16,584 nucleotides of DNA from JAVBNC01 sp031551765 (GCA_031551765.1 JAVBNC010000078.1:1-16584), one strand, 5' to 3'; shown: positions 6,716 through 14,364, numbered from the stretch's first letter. The notes: generated from the sequence alone by a model not told the origin. Numbers and translations: made by a program.

Positions 6716-6782
6716 TTGTCGAAGCCATCCAAGACGAAAGCAGGGCGGAGCCCTGCTTTCGTCTTGGATGGCTTCGACAGCT
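6714..6782 (+). terminator. Near-perfect 33-bp hairpin, symmetrical variant of the dispersed repeat
   Basis: 6717-6746 and 6750-6779 are exact reverse complements (30 bp) around the loop GGA. Adding one G-U and two normal pairs extends the stem to 6714-6782. The arm starts with TGTCGAAGCCATCCAAG and contains GCAGGGC, the head and first stem of the 81-bp repeat at 233-313 and 11398-11478, but its far side is an inverted copy of the head. It lies between convergent genes and could end both transcripts, although there is no T run. Confidence 0.8.
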
Positions 6783-6793
6783 GACTAAGCTCT

Positions 6794-7708
6794 TCACCCC
6801 CCCGGCCGCTTTGCCTGCAGACGTGTGGCGATCAGAATGCCGCTGATGATCAGGAAGCCGCTGGCCCAGTGGACCCAGCGCACGCGTTCGGCCAGCAGGA
6901 TGACGGCGGCCACGCCGCTGAAAAAGGGCAGGGTGTAGTAGAGAAGCGAGGCGTTGGCCGGTCCTATGCTGGCGATGGCCTTGTTCCAGAACCAGAAGCC
7001 GCCTATGGACGCGCCCAGGCCCAGGTAGAGCACGGAGAACCAGGCCACCGGGCTGAAACGGACCGCCGCGCCCCCGGCCAGTTCCCAGGCCATGAACGGC
7101 AAGAGGGCGATAAGCCCGGCTATGAACAGAATGGTCATGAACACGCTGGGGCTGGTGCCCGCGGGTTTGTAGCGCACCTGAAAGGTATACAGCGCGAAGA
7201 CGAAGGCCCCGGCCAGGGTGATCAGGTCCCCGGTCTGGAATTTGAGATGCAGCAGGGCGTCCAGGTCGCCGCGCACGGCCAGCAGCACCACTCCGGCAAC
7301 GGCCGTGAGCAGGCCGATGATGCGGGCGGGCGTCAGGGCTTCCCCCAGAAAAATGCGGGACAGCAGCAGGGTGAACACCGGGGAAGCGGTGGCGATAAGC
7401 GCCATGTTGATGGCGTCCGTGCTCTTGCCCGCGACGTAAAACAGGGTGTTGAACAGGGAAACCCCGGTCAGGGCGGCGAAAAGGTAATAGCGCCAGTGCG
7501 TTTTGATAGCGGGCCACTCCCGCAGGCAGTCTTTCCAGCAGAAAGGCAGCATGAACAGGGCGGCGCAGGCCCAACGCAGGCAGGCCAGGGTAATGGGCGG
7601 CACTTCCCCGGCCATGGCCCGGGAAATAATGAAATTGCCGCCCCAGATGGCGGTGGCGGCGAGGGCGCAAAGGGCTCCCCGGAAGGTTATGGCTGGCGGT
7701 GCGTGCAT
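6794..7708 (-). CDS. EamA/DMT-family inner-membrane transporter
   Basis: A 304-residue drug/metabolite-transporter-family permease with two EamA repeats (about 10-145 and 160-295) and around ten hydrophobic helices. The first helix carries AATAIWGGNFIISR, typical of the family, and FLGEALTP closes the first repeat, with LLAERV as its counterpart in the second. Such proteins export amino acids, nucleobases or other small metabolites; the substrate cannot be read from sequence. The start at 7708 has AGGA about 7 nt ahead and removes an unlikely hydrophilic N-terminus that would begin at 7849. It is monocistronic, divergent from ymdB and convergent with the SGNH gene. Confidence 0.88.
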   Translation of the reverse strand: MHAPPAITFRGALCALAATAIWGGNFIISRAMAGEVPPITLACLRWACAALFMLPFCWKDCLREWPAIKTHWRYYLFAALTGVSLFNTLFYVAGKSTDAINMALIATASPVFTLLLSRIFLGEALTPARIIGLLTAVAGVVLLAVRGDLDALLHLKFQTGDLITLAGAFVFALYTFQVRYKPAGTSPSVFMTILFIAGLIALLPFMAWELAGGAAVRFSPVAWFSVLYLGLGASIGGFWFWNKAIASIGPANASLLYYTLPFFSGVAAVILLAERVRWVHWASGFLIISGILIATRLQAKRPGG

Positions 7709-7735
7709 GGTTTGTCCTGTCGACAATGTCCGCCA

Positions 7736-7764
7736 TGGGTAGCCCCTTGCCCGCCCCCTGTCAA
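7736..7764 (-). promoter_or_regulatory. Candidate promoter of the EamA transporter gene
   Basis: On the minus strand a perfect TTGACA (7764-7759) is followed after 17 bp by TACCCA (7741-7736). The -10 match is poor (2 of 6), so the call rests on the -35 box and its position 28 bp ahead of the start codon. Confidence 0.3.
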
Positions 7765-7823
7765 TCGCTGAACGGGCGTGTTCCCGGCAGACAGGCAGTC
7801 TTTCCTGTGCTAGATACCCGCTC

Positions 7824-8630
7824 ATGCGAATTCTTTTTTTAGGCGACATTGTGGGCCGCCCCGGCCGTCAGGCGCTCAAGGCGCGGCTTTCTCCGCTGCG
7901 GGAAAAGCTGGGCCTGGACGCGGTCATTGCCAACGCGGAAAACGCGGCCGGCGGCGTGGGCATCACCACGGAAACCCTGCGCGAAATCCTGAACGCGGGC
8001 GTGGACATGGCAAGCCTGGGCAACCACGCCTGGCGGCATAAAGAAGTGTACAACACCCTGAACAACGAGCAGCGTGTGGCGCGGCCCGCCAACGTGGCGC
8101 CCGGCGTGCCGGGACACGGGCTGCGCGTTCATAGACTGCCGGACGGGCGGCAATTCGCGCTGCTCAATCTTTTGGGCCGTACTTTCATGGAGCCGGCGGA
8201 CTGCCCTTTCCGCGCGGCGGAGGTCCTGCTGGCGGGGCTGCCGGAAAGCGTGACCCTGCGCTTCGTGGACATGCACGCGGAAGCCAGCAGCGAGAAAAAA
8301 GCCCTGGCCGCGTTTCTGGACGGCAAGGCCACGGCCGTGGTGGGCACGCACACCCACGTGCAGACGGCGGACGCCGCCATTCTGCCCGGCGGCACGGCCT
8401 ATATCACGGACCTGGGCATGTGCGGGGTGGAAAGCTCGGTGCTGGGCATGACCGCTTCTTCCGTGATTCCCCGTTTCATGGACGGCCTGCCGCAGCGCTT
8501 TACCCCGGCCAGGGGCGAGGGCGTGTTCAACGGCCTGGTCGTGGACGCGGACGAGGACACGGGCAAGGCCACCGGAGTGACGCTCTTGCGCGAGGGCATG
8601 CCGGACGTCTTTGATCCTTCCTGCAGTTGA
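7824..8630 (+). CDS. ymdB: YmdB-family metallophosphoesterase (2',3'-cyclic-nucleotide phosphodiesterase)
   Basis: 268 residues, the usual length of the TIGR00282/YmdB family. The two-metal site is complete: Asp8 in FLGDIVGRPGR, Glu39-Asn40 in ANAENAAGG, Asn67-His68 in SLGNHAW, His151 in VDMHAEASSEK, and His176/His178 in VVGTHTHVQTAD. Family members in Bacillus hydrolyse 2',3'-cyclic nucleotides and influence biofilm and sporulation decisions. They are often encoded next to RNase Y (rny), which is absent directly upstream here; a divergent transporter takes that place. tyrS follows after 69 bp. No ribosome-binding site is visible before the ATG, so the transcript may be leaderless or the start weak. 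Confidence 0.93.
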   Translation: MRILFLGDIVGRPGRQALKARLSPLREKLGLDAVIANAENAAGGVGITTETLREILNAGVDMASLGNHAWRHKEVYNTLNNEQRVARPANVAPGVPGHGLRVHRLPDGRQFALLNLLGRTFMEPADCPFRAAEVLLAGLPESVTLRFVDMHAEASSEKKALAAFLDGKATAVVGTHTHVQTADAAILPGGTAYITDLGMCGVESSVLGMTASSVIPRFMDGLPQRFTPARGEGVFNGLVVDADEDTGKATGVTLLREGMPDVFDPSCS

Positions 8631-8699
8631 CAGTTCGGGGTTTTGCCTGCAAGACAGGGCACAGAAAATATGACACCTTCCATAAGCAAGGATTGAGCG

Positions 8700-9932
8700 A
8701 TGTCCGAACAGCAAAAAAAGCCGTCTCCGGTTTCCGCCGCGGAACTGGACCGGCAGCTTGCCCTTATCAAGCGCGGCTGCGCCGAACTGATCAACGAAGA
8801 AGACCTGCGCAAGAAAATCGCCAGAGGCAAGCCGCTGCGCGTCAAAGCCGGGTTCGACCCCACGGCCCCGGACCTGCACCTGGGCCACACCGTGCTCATC
8901 CATAAATTGCGCCACTTCCAGGAACTGGGCCACACTGTGGTCTTTCTGATCGGCGACTTCACCGGCCGCATCGGCGACCCTTCCGGCCGCTCGGAAACCC
9001 GTCCCGCGCTTACGGAAGAGCAGGTAATGGCCAACGCGGAAACTTACAAGAAGCAGGTCTTCAAGATCCTGGACCCGGAAAAGACCGTGGTGGATTTCAA
9101 CTCCCGCTGGCTGGGCTCCATGAGCTTCGCGGACGTCATCCGCGTGGCTTCGCGCTACACCGTGGCCCGCATGCTGGAGCGCGACGACTTTGAAAAGCGC
9201 TACCAGGGCAATATCCCCATTTCCGTGCACGAATTTCTCTACCCCCTGGCCCAGGGCTATGACTCCGTGGCCCTGGAGGCGGACGTGGAACTGGGCGGCA
9301 CGGACCAGAAATTCAACCTGCTGGTGGGCCGCCACCTGCAAGGCCAGTTCGGGCAGGAGCCGCAGTGCGTGCTGACCATGCCCCTGCTGGAAGGCCTGGA
9401 CGGCGTGCGCAAAATGTCCAAGTCCTACGGCAACTACGTGGGCATAGACGAAGCGCCGCAGGAAATGTTTGGCAAGCTGATGTCCGTGTCCGACGAGCTG
9501 ATGTGGCGCTATTTTGAGCTGCTCTCCAGCAAGAGCATGGACGAAATCGGCGCCCTGCGCAAAGACGTGGAAGAAGGCCGCGCCCACCCCAAAAAGGTCA
9601 AGGAAAGCCTGGCCTGCGAAATGCTGACCCGCTATCATGGGGCCGACGCGGCGCAGGAGTCTCTCGCCTCCTTTAACGCCGTGTTCGCGGGCGGCGGCGT
9701 GCCGGACGACGCGGCGGAACACGCCTGCGCGGCCGGGGAAGCCTCCAGCCCCGTGGTCTTTCTGACGGACGCGGGCCTGACCGCCTCACGCGGGGAGGCC
9801 AAGCGGCTTATCGCCCAGAACGCCCTGAGTGTGGACGGCCGGCCCTGCACGGACGGCCTTACGCCCTTCACGCCGGGCAGCTACGTGATCAAGCTCGGCA
9901 AAAAGCGCTTTTTGCGCCTGACCGTGAGCTGA
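8700..9932 (+). CDS. tyrS: Tyrosyl-tRNA synthetase
   Basis: A 410-residue class I aminoacyl-tRNA synthetase that attaches tyrosine to its tRNA. The HIGH signature appears as HLGH (60-63) in GFDPTAPDLHLGH, the mobile loop as KMSKS (238-242), and the substrate pocket region as VELGGTDQKFNLLVGR (196-211). A C-terminal S4 RNA-binding domain spans about 351-410. Length and motif context fit the TyrZ-like subclass rather than E. coli TyrS, a family-level judgement from memory. ATG at 8700 has AAGGA 8 nt upstream. It lies between ymdB and the NtrX-like regulator (19-bp gap), probably in one transcript. No T-box leader was recognised. Confidence 0.97.
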   Translation: MSEQQKKPSPVSAAELDRQLALIKRGCAELINEEDLRKKIARGKPLRVKAGFDPTAPDLHLGHTVLIHKLRHFQELGHTVVFLIGDFTGRIGDPSGRSETRPALTEEQVMANAETYKKQVFKILDPEKTVVDFNSRWLGSMSFADVIRVASRYTVARMLERDDFEKRYQGNIPISVHEFLYPLAQGYDSVALEADVELGGTDQKFNLLVGRHLQGQFGQEPQCVLTMPLLEGLDGVRKMSKSYGNYVGIDEAPQEMFGKLMSVSDELMWRYFELLSSKSMDEIGALRKDVEEGRAHPKKVKESLACEMLTRYHGADAAQESLASFNAVFAGGGVPDDAAEHACAAGEASSPVVFLTDAGLTASRGEAKRLIAQNALSVDGRPCTDGLTPFTPGSYVIKLGKKRFLRLTVS

Positions 9933-9951
9933 AACCGGACCCGAGGCGCCC

Positions 9952-11376
9952 ATGGCATCCGCTACCATGCCCCTGCCGCCCGCCAGAATCCTGGTGGTGG
10001 ACGATGAAGAGGATATCCGCTTCTCTCTGCGCGGCATTCTGGAGGACGAAGGCTACGAGGTGCTGGAGGCGGAAAGCGCGGAAAACGCCCTGGCCCGGCT
10101 GGCCAAAGAACCGGTGGGCCTGGTGTTCCTGGATATCTGGCTTTCCGGCATGGACGGGCTGGCGGCCCTGGACCGCATCCATCAGCAGCTGCCCTCCCTG
10201 CCGGTGCTCATGATTTCCGGGCACGGCACCATTGAAACCGCCGTGTCCGCCATCAAAAAGGGCGCCTACGACTACATTGAAAAGCCCCTGTCCCTGGAAA
10301 AGGTGGTCATAGCGGCGGAACGGGCCCTGGAATTTCACGCCCTCAAGCGCGAGAACCAGGCCCTGAAAACCCACCAGGCCGCGCACCGCACGGAATTTTC
10401 CGGCATTTCCCCGGCGGCCGTGGCCTTGCGCGAGCAAATAGCCAAGGTGGCCCCCCTGGACACCTGGGTGCTGATTACCGGCGAAAACGGCACAGGCAAA
10501 GAAATCACCGCCCGGGCCCTGCACTCCCAAAGCCGCCGCAGCGCCAAGCCCCTGGTGGAAGTGAATTGCGCCGCCATCCCGGAAGAACTCATCGAAAGCG
10601 AGCTTTTCGGCCACGAAAAAGGCGCATTCACCGGTGCGGACAGCGCCAAGACCGGCCGTTTTGAATTGGCCCACCAGGGCACCATTTTCCTGGACGAAAT
10701 AGGGGATATGAGCCTGAAAACCCAGGCCAAGATCCTGCGCATTCTCCAGGAACAGCGTTTCGAGCGGGTGGGCGGCACCCGCACCATCCACGTGGACGTG
10801 CGGGTCATAGCGGCCACCAACAAGAATCTGGAAAACGCCATAGCTGGCGGCTCCTTCCGGGAAGACCTCTACTACCGCCTGCGGGTCTTCCCCCTGTCCG
10901 TGCCGTCCCTGCGCGAGCGCCGTGAAGACCTGCCTCTGCTCATCGGCGAATTCGCCACGGACTTTTCCCGCGACCACAGCCTCAAGCCCTTCACCCTCAC
11001 CCCGCAGGCCATGGACGTGCTGCGCGGCTACGCCTGGCCCGGCAACGTGCGGGAACTGCGCAATTTCGTGGAGCGCACCCTCATCCTCTACGGCGGCCAG
11101 ACCGTGGAACCCGCCATGCTCCCCCCGGAAATCCTCAAGACGCAGGCTTCCGCGCCTGCCTCCCCCATAGCCGACGCCTCCGTGGCCCTGCTCTGCGCCG
11201 CGGACCTCGCGGAAAACGACTTCAAAGCCGCCCGCGCGCGTTTTGAAACCCGCTTCCTCGCGGCCAAGCTCCAGGAATACGGCGGCAACATCACCCGCCT
11301 GGCCGAAGCCATCGGGCTGGAACGCAGCTACCTCCACCGCAAGCTGAAGTCGTACGGGATCCATTCCGGCGAGTAG
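9952..11376 (+). CDS. NtrX-like sigma-54-dependent response regulator
   Basis: 474 residues in the NtrC-family order. A receiver domain (12-125) has acidic pair Asp17-Asp18, phospho-acceptor Asp61 in FLDIWLSGMDG and Lys111 in YIEKP. An AAA+ sigma-54 activator domain (about 148-378) has Walker A GENGTGKE (177-184), the sigma-54 contact loop GAFTGA (224-229) and Walker B TIFLDEI (244-250). A Fis-type helix-turn-helix (about 443-470) carries GGNITRLAEAIGLERSYLHRKL. DIWLSGMDG and the HTH resemble NtrX more than NtrC. All residues needed for activity are present. The start at 9952 has GAGG 5 nt ahead. It probably shares a transcript with tyrS. No histidine kinase is adjacent, so its signal and target promoters are unknown; no -24/-12 promoter was noticed in this window. 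Confidence 0.92.
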   Translation: MASATMPLPPARILVVDDEEDIRFSLRGILEDEGYEVLEAESAENALARLAKEPVGLVFLDIWLSGMDGLAALDRIHQQLPSLPVLMISGHGTIETAVSAIKKGAYDYIEKPLSLEKVVIAAERALEFHALKRENQALKTHQAAHRTEFSGISPAAVALREQIAKVAPLDTWVLITGENGTGKEITARALHSQSRRSAKPLVEVNCAAIPEELIESELFGHEKGAFTGADSAKTGRFELAHQGTIFLDEIGDMSLKTQAKILRILQEQRFERVGGTRTIHVDVRVIAATNKNLENAIAGGSFREDLYYRLRVFPLSVPSLRERREDLPLLIGEFATDFSRDHSLKPFTLTPQAMDVLRGYAWPGNVRELRNFVERTLILYGGQTVEPAMLPPEILKTQASAPASPIADASVALLCAADLAENDFKAARARFETRFLAAKLQEYGGNITRLAEAIGLERSYLHRKLKSYGIHSGE

Positions 11377-11397
11377 GCGCGTAAGTAAAGACAATTT

Positions 11398-11478
11398 TGT
11401 CGAAGCCATCCAAGAGTGAGAGCAGGGCGCTGCCCTGCACCCGCCAAGGGCTGGCGCCCCTGGACCCCATTCAGGGTG
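11398..11478 (+). repeat. 81-bp dispersed 3'-end repeat, copy 2
   Basis: Begins TGTCGAAGCCATCCAAG, then GCAGGGC-GCT-GCCCTGC, a second imperfect stem (CCAAGGG with CCCCTGG) and CCCATTCAGGGTG. It is equal in length and about 90% identical to the reverse complement of 233-313. Most differences fall in the second stem, which keeps its ability to pair. The head starts 22 nt after the stop codon of the NtrX-like gene, in the same orientation, so it probably marks the 3' end of the ymdB-tyrS-regulator transcript. Confidence 0.85.
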
Positions 11479-11522
11479 GGTGACGGGAGTATCGCCTTTT
11501 ACTGCACGTCATTCTGAGCTCG

Positions 11523-11559
11523 AAAAAAGAGCGGGACCGCCGTTTACATGCGGTCCCGC
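11523..11559 (-). terminator. Intrinsic terminator of the HD-GYP-like gene
   Basis: GCGGGACCGC (11531-11540) pairs perfectly with GCGGTCCCGC (11550-11559), 10 bp with a 9-nt loop. On the minus strand the stem is followed by CTCTTTTTTC (complement of the A run at 11523-11528). It begins about 35 nt after the stop codon of the minus-strand gene ending at 11595. On the plus strand the downstream bases TTCATC make a poor terminator. Confidence 0.8.
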
Positions 11560-11594
11560 TTCATCAACGCAATTTAGCCCCTGATTCTCTTCCG

Positions 11595-12593
11595 CTATTT
11601 ACCGAACGCCCCTGTCACATACGCGGTCAGCAAGGGCATGGCAAAGCGGCTGTCGTAGCGGGCTTTGTCCGCTGACAGGGTGCGGGCGGCGTCCACGGGC
11701 GTCTGGGCTTCCGCGTAGGGGCGTTTCTGGATCATGGCGGCGAAGGAATCCGCCACGGCGGCCAGGCGGCCCAGGCGGCTGATCTGGTCGCCCTTGAGCT
11801 TTTGCGGGTAGCCGGAACCGTCCAGGCGCTCGTGGTGTTCCAGCACGATATTCTTCATTTCCTCGGACAGGAGTTCGAGTTTTTGCAGCACCTTCATGCC
11901 GACCAGGGGATGCGGGGGGATTTTTTCTTTTTCGTCGGGCTTCAGCGGCGTGGTTTTGCCGGTGATGAACGGGGGCACCTTGGCCATGCCGGAATCGTAG
12001 AGCAGGAAGGCCAGGGCCACGTGGTCGAATTCCTTGCGCCGCAGTTCCGCGCCCTGGGTTGCGTCCAGCAGCCACAGGCCGGTGCAGAAGGCGTTGAGGG
12101 CGTGGGTGATGAGGCTGTGCTCGCCCAGGTGCAGGCGGCGCATGAAAAGCTTGAGGCGGTGCCTGTCCTGCCAGATGTATTCGGTGACTACCTGCGCGTC
12201 GGTGTACAGGGGGTCGAACAGGGGCCTGACGGGCTGCTCGAGAAATTCGCCCAGACGCAGGCCCAGAGCGCGGAGGGAAATGTCCGCCACTTCGCCGGGC
12301 TTCAGGTTCTGGTCCACCAGCACCAGGTCCAGCTGCTTGACGATGTGCTGTGAGTAAATGGGATGGTCCGTGCGGGAAACGAAGAGGTTGCCTTCGTCGC
12401 ACAGGCGCTGCAACTGTTCCACCTGCTCGTTGCTGATACGCGCGCCCTTGTGGATGAAAGGCAGAAGCTGGCCGGTTGTCTCACGCAGTTCGAACAGGTC
12501 CAGCGGCGGGCGATACTTGGGGAAACTGCCCAGAATGGCCTGGCTGATCTGGTAGTATTCCTCGGAAATATTGCCTGGCGGGGCCTGCTGCAT
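11595..12593 (-). CDS. Degenerate HD-GYP-like protein (HD dyad reads YD)
   Basis: 332 residues with an uncharacterised N-terminal part (about 1-145) and a C-terminal HD-GYP-type domain (about 150-330). HD-GYP proteins hydrolyse cyclic di-GMP. Visible family features are HPLVG (His228), HHERLDGSGYP (253-263, with the GYP motif intact) and VADSFAAM (Asp282). The HD dyad, normally in LLHDIGK, reads LLYDSGMAK, with Tyr199-Asp200 in place of His-Asp. Loss of this metal ligand suggests reduced or absent hydrolysis, or a changed metal site; binding of the nucleotide could remain. The start at 12593 has GAGGA 5 nt ahead. An ATG at 12656 would give an extension without a good ribosome site that overlaps the intergenic hairpin. 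pyk lies upstream on the same strand, so both may share transcripts. An intrinsic terminator follows. Confidence 0.82.
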   Translation of the reverse strand: MQQAPPGNISEEYYQISQAILGSFPKYRPPLDLFELRETTGQLLPFIHKGARISNEQVEQLQRLCDEGNLFVSRTDHPIYSQHIVKQLDLVLVDQNLKPGEVADISLRALGLRLGEFLEQPVRPLFDPLYTDAQVVTEYIWQDRHRLKLFMRRLHLGEHSLITHALNAFCTGLWLLDATQGAELRRKEFDHVALAFLLYDSGMAKVPPFITGKTTPLKPDEKEKIPPHPLVGMKVLQKLELLSEEMKNIVLEHHERLDGSGYPQKLKGDQISRLGRLAAVADSFAAMIQKRPYAEAQTPVDAARTLSADKARYDSRFAMPLLTAYVTGAFGK

Positions 12594-12635
12594 GGGGTCC
12601 TCGTTGGTTGTGCACCGGCGCGGGAAGGCGGCTGG

Positions 12636-12684
12636 CGGGTACCGGAGCGTTTCCATTCTATGGCCTGAAACGCTCCAGTACCCG
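12636..12684 (-). repeat. 18-bp intergenic stem-loop between pyk and the HD-GYP-like gene
   Basis: 12636-12653 and 12667-12684 form an 18-bp stem around a 13-nt loop. The single mismatch on the plus strand (C-A) becomes a G-U pair on the minus-strand RNA, so the structure is fully paired only in the pyk transcript. It begins 8 nt after the pyk stop codon and ends 42 nt before the next start. There is no T run, so an mRNA-stabilising or processing element is as likely as a terminator. Confidence 0.75.
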
Positions 12685-12692
12685 CGGAGGGC

Positions 12693-14141
12693 TTACTTTG
12701 TAAAGACCTTTACCACATTGGTGCCCACGGTGTCCGTCTTGTCGGCCGCCACGTGCCCGTACCGCTCCTGCCCGGCGGTAATGACCACCACGTCGCCTTT
12801 CTGGAAGGCGGGGCTGTTTTCAACAAAGGTTTCGGCGGCTTCCAGGTGGTCGGTAACCTCGCCCGTCAGCGCGCTGGGTATGACGCCCCAGCAGAAATTG
12901 AGCGTGTGCAGCGTGGAAGGGTAGCGGGAAAGCGCGTAAATGGGCTGGTCCGGACGCTGGGAAGCGTTGGTGCGCGCGGAGCGGCCCGTGACGCTGTGGG
13001 TGACGATGGCCTTGGCCCTGATTTTTTCCGCCAGCAGACAGGCGGAGTAGGAAAGGAAGCAGGTCACGTCCTTGCTGTCGGTATCGCAGCGTATGGCGCG
13101 GTTTTCCGTAAGCGGCTGTTCCGCCAGCAGGGCTTCGGCCTGGGCGGCTATCTCGTTCATGAAACGCACGGCTTCCACGGGGTAGTTGCCCATGGCGGTC
13201 TCTTCAGACAGCATGACGCAGTCCGCGCCGTCCAGCACGGCGTTGGCCACGTCCGTGGTTTCCGCGCGGGTGGGGCTGGGGTTGTTGACCATGGACAGCA
13301 GCATCTGCGTGGCCACGATAACCGGCTTGCCCGCCCGGTTGCAGGCGCGGATAATGCGCTTCTGCATGGCGGGGAGAAGCTGCAGAGGGCACTCTATGCC
13401 CAGGTCGCCCCGGGCCACCATGACGATGTCCACGGCTTCCAGAATTTCGTCCAGGTTGTTGACGGCGTTCTGGCGTTCCAGTTTGGCCACCACGGGCACG
13501 TCCCGGCCGCAGGCCTTGATGATTTCCTTGGCGTCCAGAATGTCCTTGCCCGTCTGCACAAAGGAGAGCGCCACCGCGTCGATGCCGAGAGCCAGGGCGT
13601 CTTTCAGGTCTTTCCTGTCCTTTTCCGTCAGCGCGGGCACGGCCACGGACTTGCCGGGCAGGGCCAGGCCCTTGCGGGAAGTGACAATGCCGTTGTTGCC
13701 CGCTTCCAGCACGAACAAGCTGGGGCCGGACTTTTCCGCCACCAGGAACTGCAGGCTCCCGTCCGCCAGCACCAGCCTGTCGCCCACTTCCATGGCTTTC
13801 ATCACCGGCTCGTGATCAAAGGGGATGAAGGGCAGGTCGGCGTCCGCCGGTTTGCTGGTGCCCAAAAGGGCTTTATCGCCCTTGTTGAAGGTGATGGAGC
13901 CCTCTTCCAGGGTGCCGATGCGGATTTTGGGGCCGGAAAGGTCCTGCATGATGGTCAGGGGAAAGCCCAGGCGCTGTTCAATGGCCCGGATGTTCTTGAT
14001 GATGTCCACGAACTTGGAGGCGTCGCCGTGGGAGAAATTGAGGCGGAACACGCGCACCCCGGCTTCCGCAAGGGCTGCCATGGTTTCCGGGGAATCGGAA
14101 GCGGGGCCTACCGTGGCGACTATTTTCGTTTTTGCTAACAT
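12693..14141 (-). CDS. pyk: Pyruvate kinase
   Basis: A 482-residue enzyme that converts phosphoenolpyruvate and ADP to pyruvate and ATP, the last step of glycolysis. Motifs in order: KIVATVGPAS (5-14), RLNFSHG (33-39), QDLSGPKIR (66-74), catalytic Lys220 in VVAKLER, the metal and substrate loop ARGDLGIE (243-250), Thr278 in VIVATQMLLSM and SEETAMGNYP (312-321). The C-terminal allosteric-type domain (about 350-482) is complete. In the ATQMLxSM helix the common Glu is Leu, a minor variation. ATG at 14141 has GAGGA 7 nt ahead. The leader of about 100 nt contains a GC-rich stem (see 14173-14214). It is divergent from mraZ and followed by an 18-bp stem-loop and the HD-GYP-like gene. Confidence 0.97.
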   Translation of the reverse strand: MLAKTKIVATVGPASDSPETMAALAEAGVRVFRLNFSHGDASKFVDIIKNIRAIEQRLGFPLTIMQDLSGPKIRIGTLEEGSITFNKGDKALLGTSKPADADLPFIPFDHEPVMKAMEVGDRLVLADGSLQFLVAEKSGPSLFVLEAGNNGIVTSRKGLALPGKSVAVPALTEKDRKDLKDALALGIDAVALSFVQTGKDILDAKEIIKACGRDVPVVAKLERQNAVNNLDEILEAVDIVMVARGDLGIECPLQLLPAMQKRIIRACNRAGKPVIVATQMLLSMVNNPSPTRAETTDVANAVLDGADCVMLSEETAMGNYPVEAVRFMNEIAAQAEALLAEQPLTENRAIRCDTDSKDVTCFLSYSACLLAEKIRAKAIVTHSVTGRSARTNASQRPDQPIYALSRYPSTLHTLNFCWGVIPSALTGEVTDHLEAAETFVENSPAFQKGDVVVITAGQERYGHVAADKTDTVGTNVVKVFTK

Positions 14142-14172
14142 AAGAATTCCTCGCGCGAAAAAAGATGACAGC

Positions 14173-14214
14173 CTCCCCGGTCCGCCGGACGCTCACAAAG
14201 CGCGCCGGGGCCGG
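14173..14214 (-). promoter_or_regulatory. GC-rich hairpin in the pyk leader
   Basis: On the minus strand CCCCGG and CCGGGG can pair around smaller nested stems (for example CGC/GCG), about 30 nt ahead of the pyk ribosome site. No known riboswitch fold was recognised. An AT-rich TATATTATT (about 14265-14280, minus strand) could be the -10 region, but the -35 match is poor. Confidence 0.3.
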
Positions 14215-14335
14215 GCAAAAGCCGAAAAACTCCATACCCGCATAGTCTACTCACTTTCTTGTCGTTGTAAATAATATAGGGTGGAACGCGGCTTTTTTCA
14301 CAAAAATGTAATCACACGAAAACATTCTTTACTCC

Positions 14336-14364
14336 TTGACATAGGGGGTGAATGAAGGAATAAG
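14336..14364 (+). promoter_or_regulatory. mraZ (dcw cluster) promoter
   Basis: A perfect TTGACA (14336-14341), a 17-bp spacer and AATAAG (14359-14364, 4 of 6) form a sigma-70-type promoter. Its -10 box runs directly into the first MraZ box at 14364, so a bound MraZ would cover the start of transcription. Confidence 0.65.

Noticed and set aside
7839..9722. 627-residue minus-strand frame opposite ymdB and tyrS
   Set aside because: Antisense of two highly conserved genes; the product is low-complexity His/Gln/Val-rich with no recognisable domain.
9889..11409. 506-residue minus-strand frame opposite the NtrX-like gene
   Set aside because: A GC-driven shadow. The plus strand has intact receiver, AAA+ and HTH motifs across the same bases.
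12753..14138. 461-residue plus-strand frame opposite pyk
   Set aside because: Antisense of pyruvate kinase with biased composition and no ribosome site or domain.
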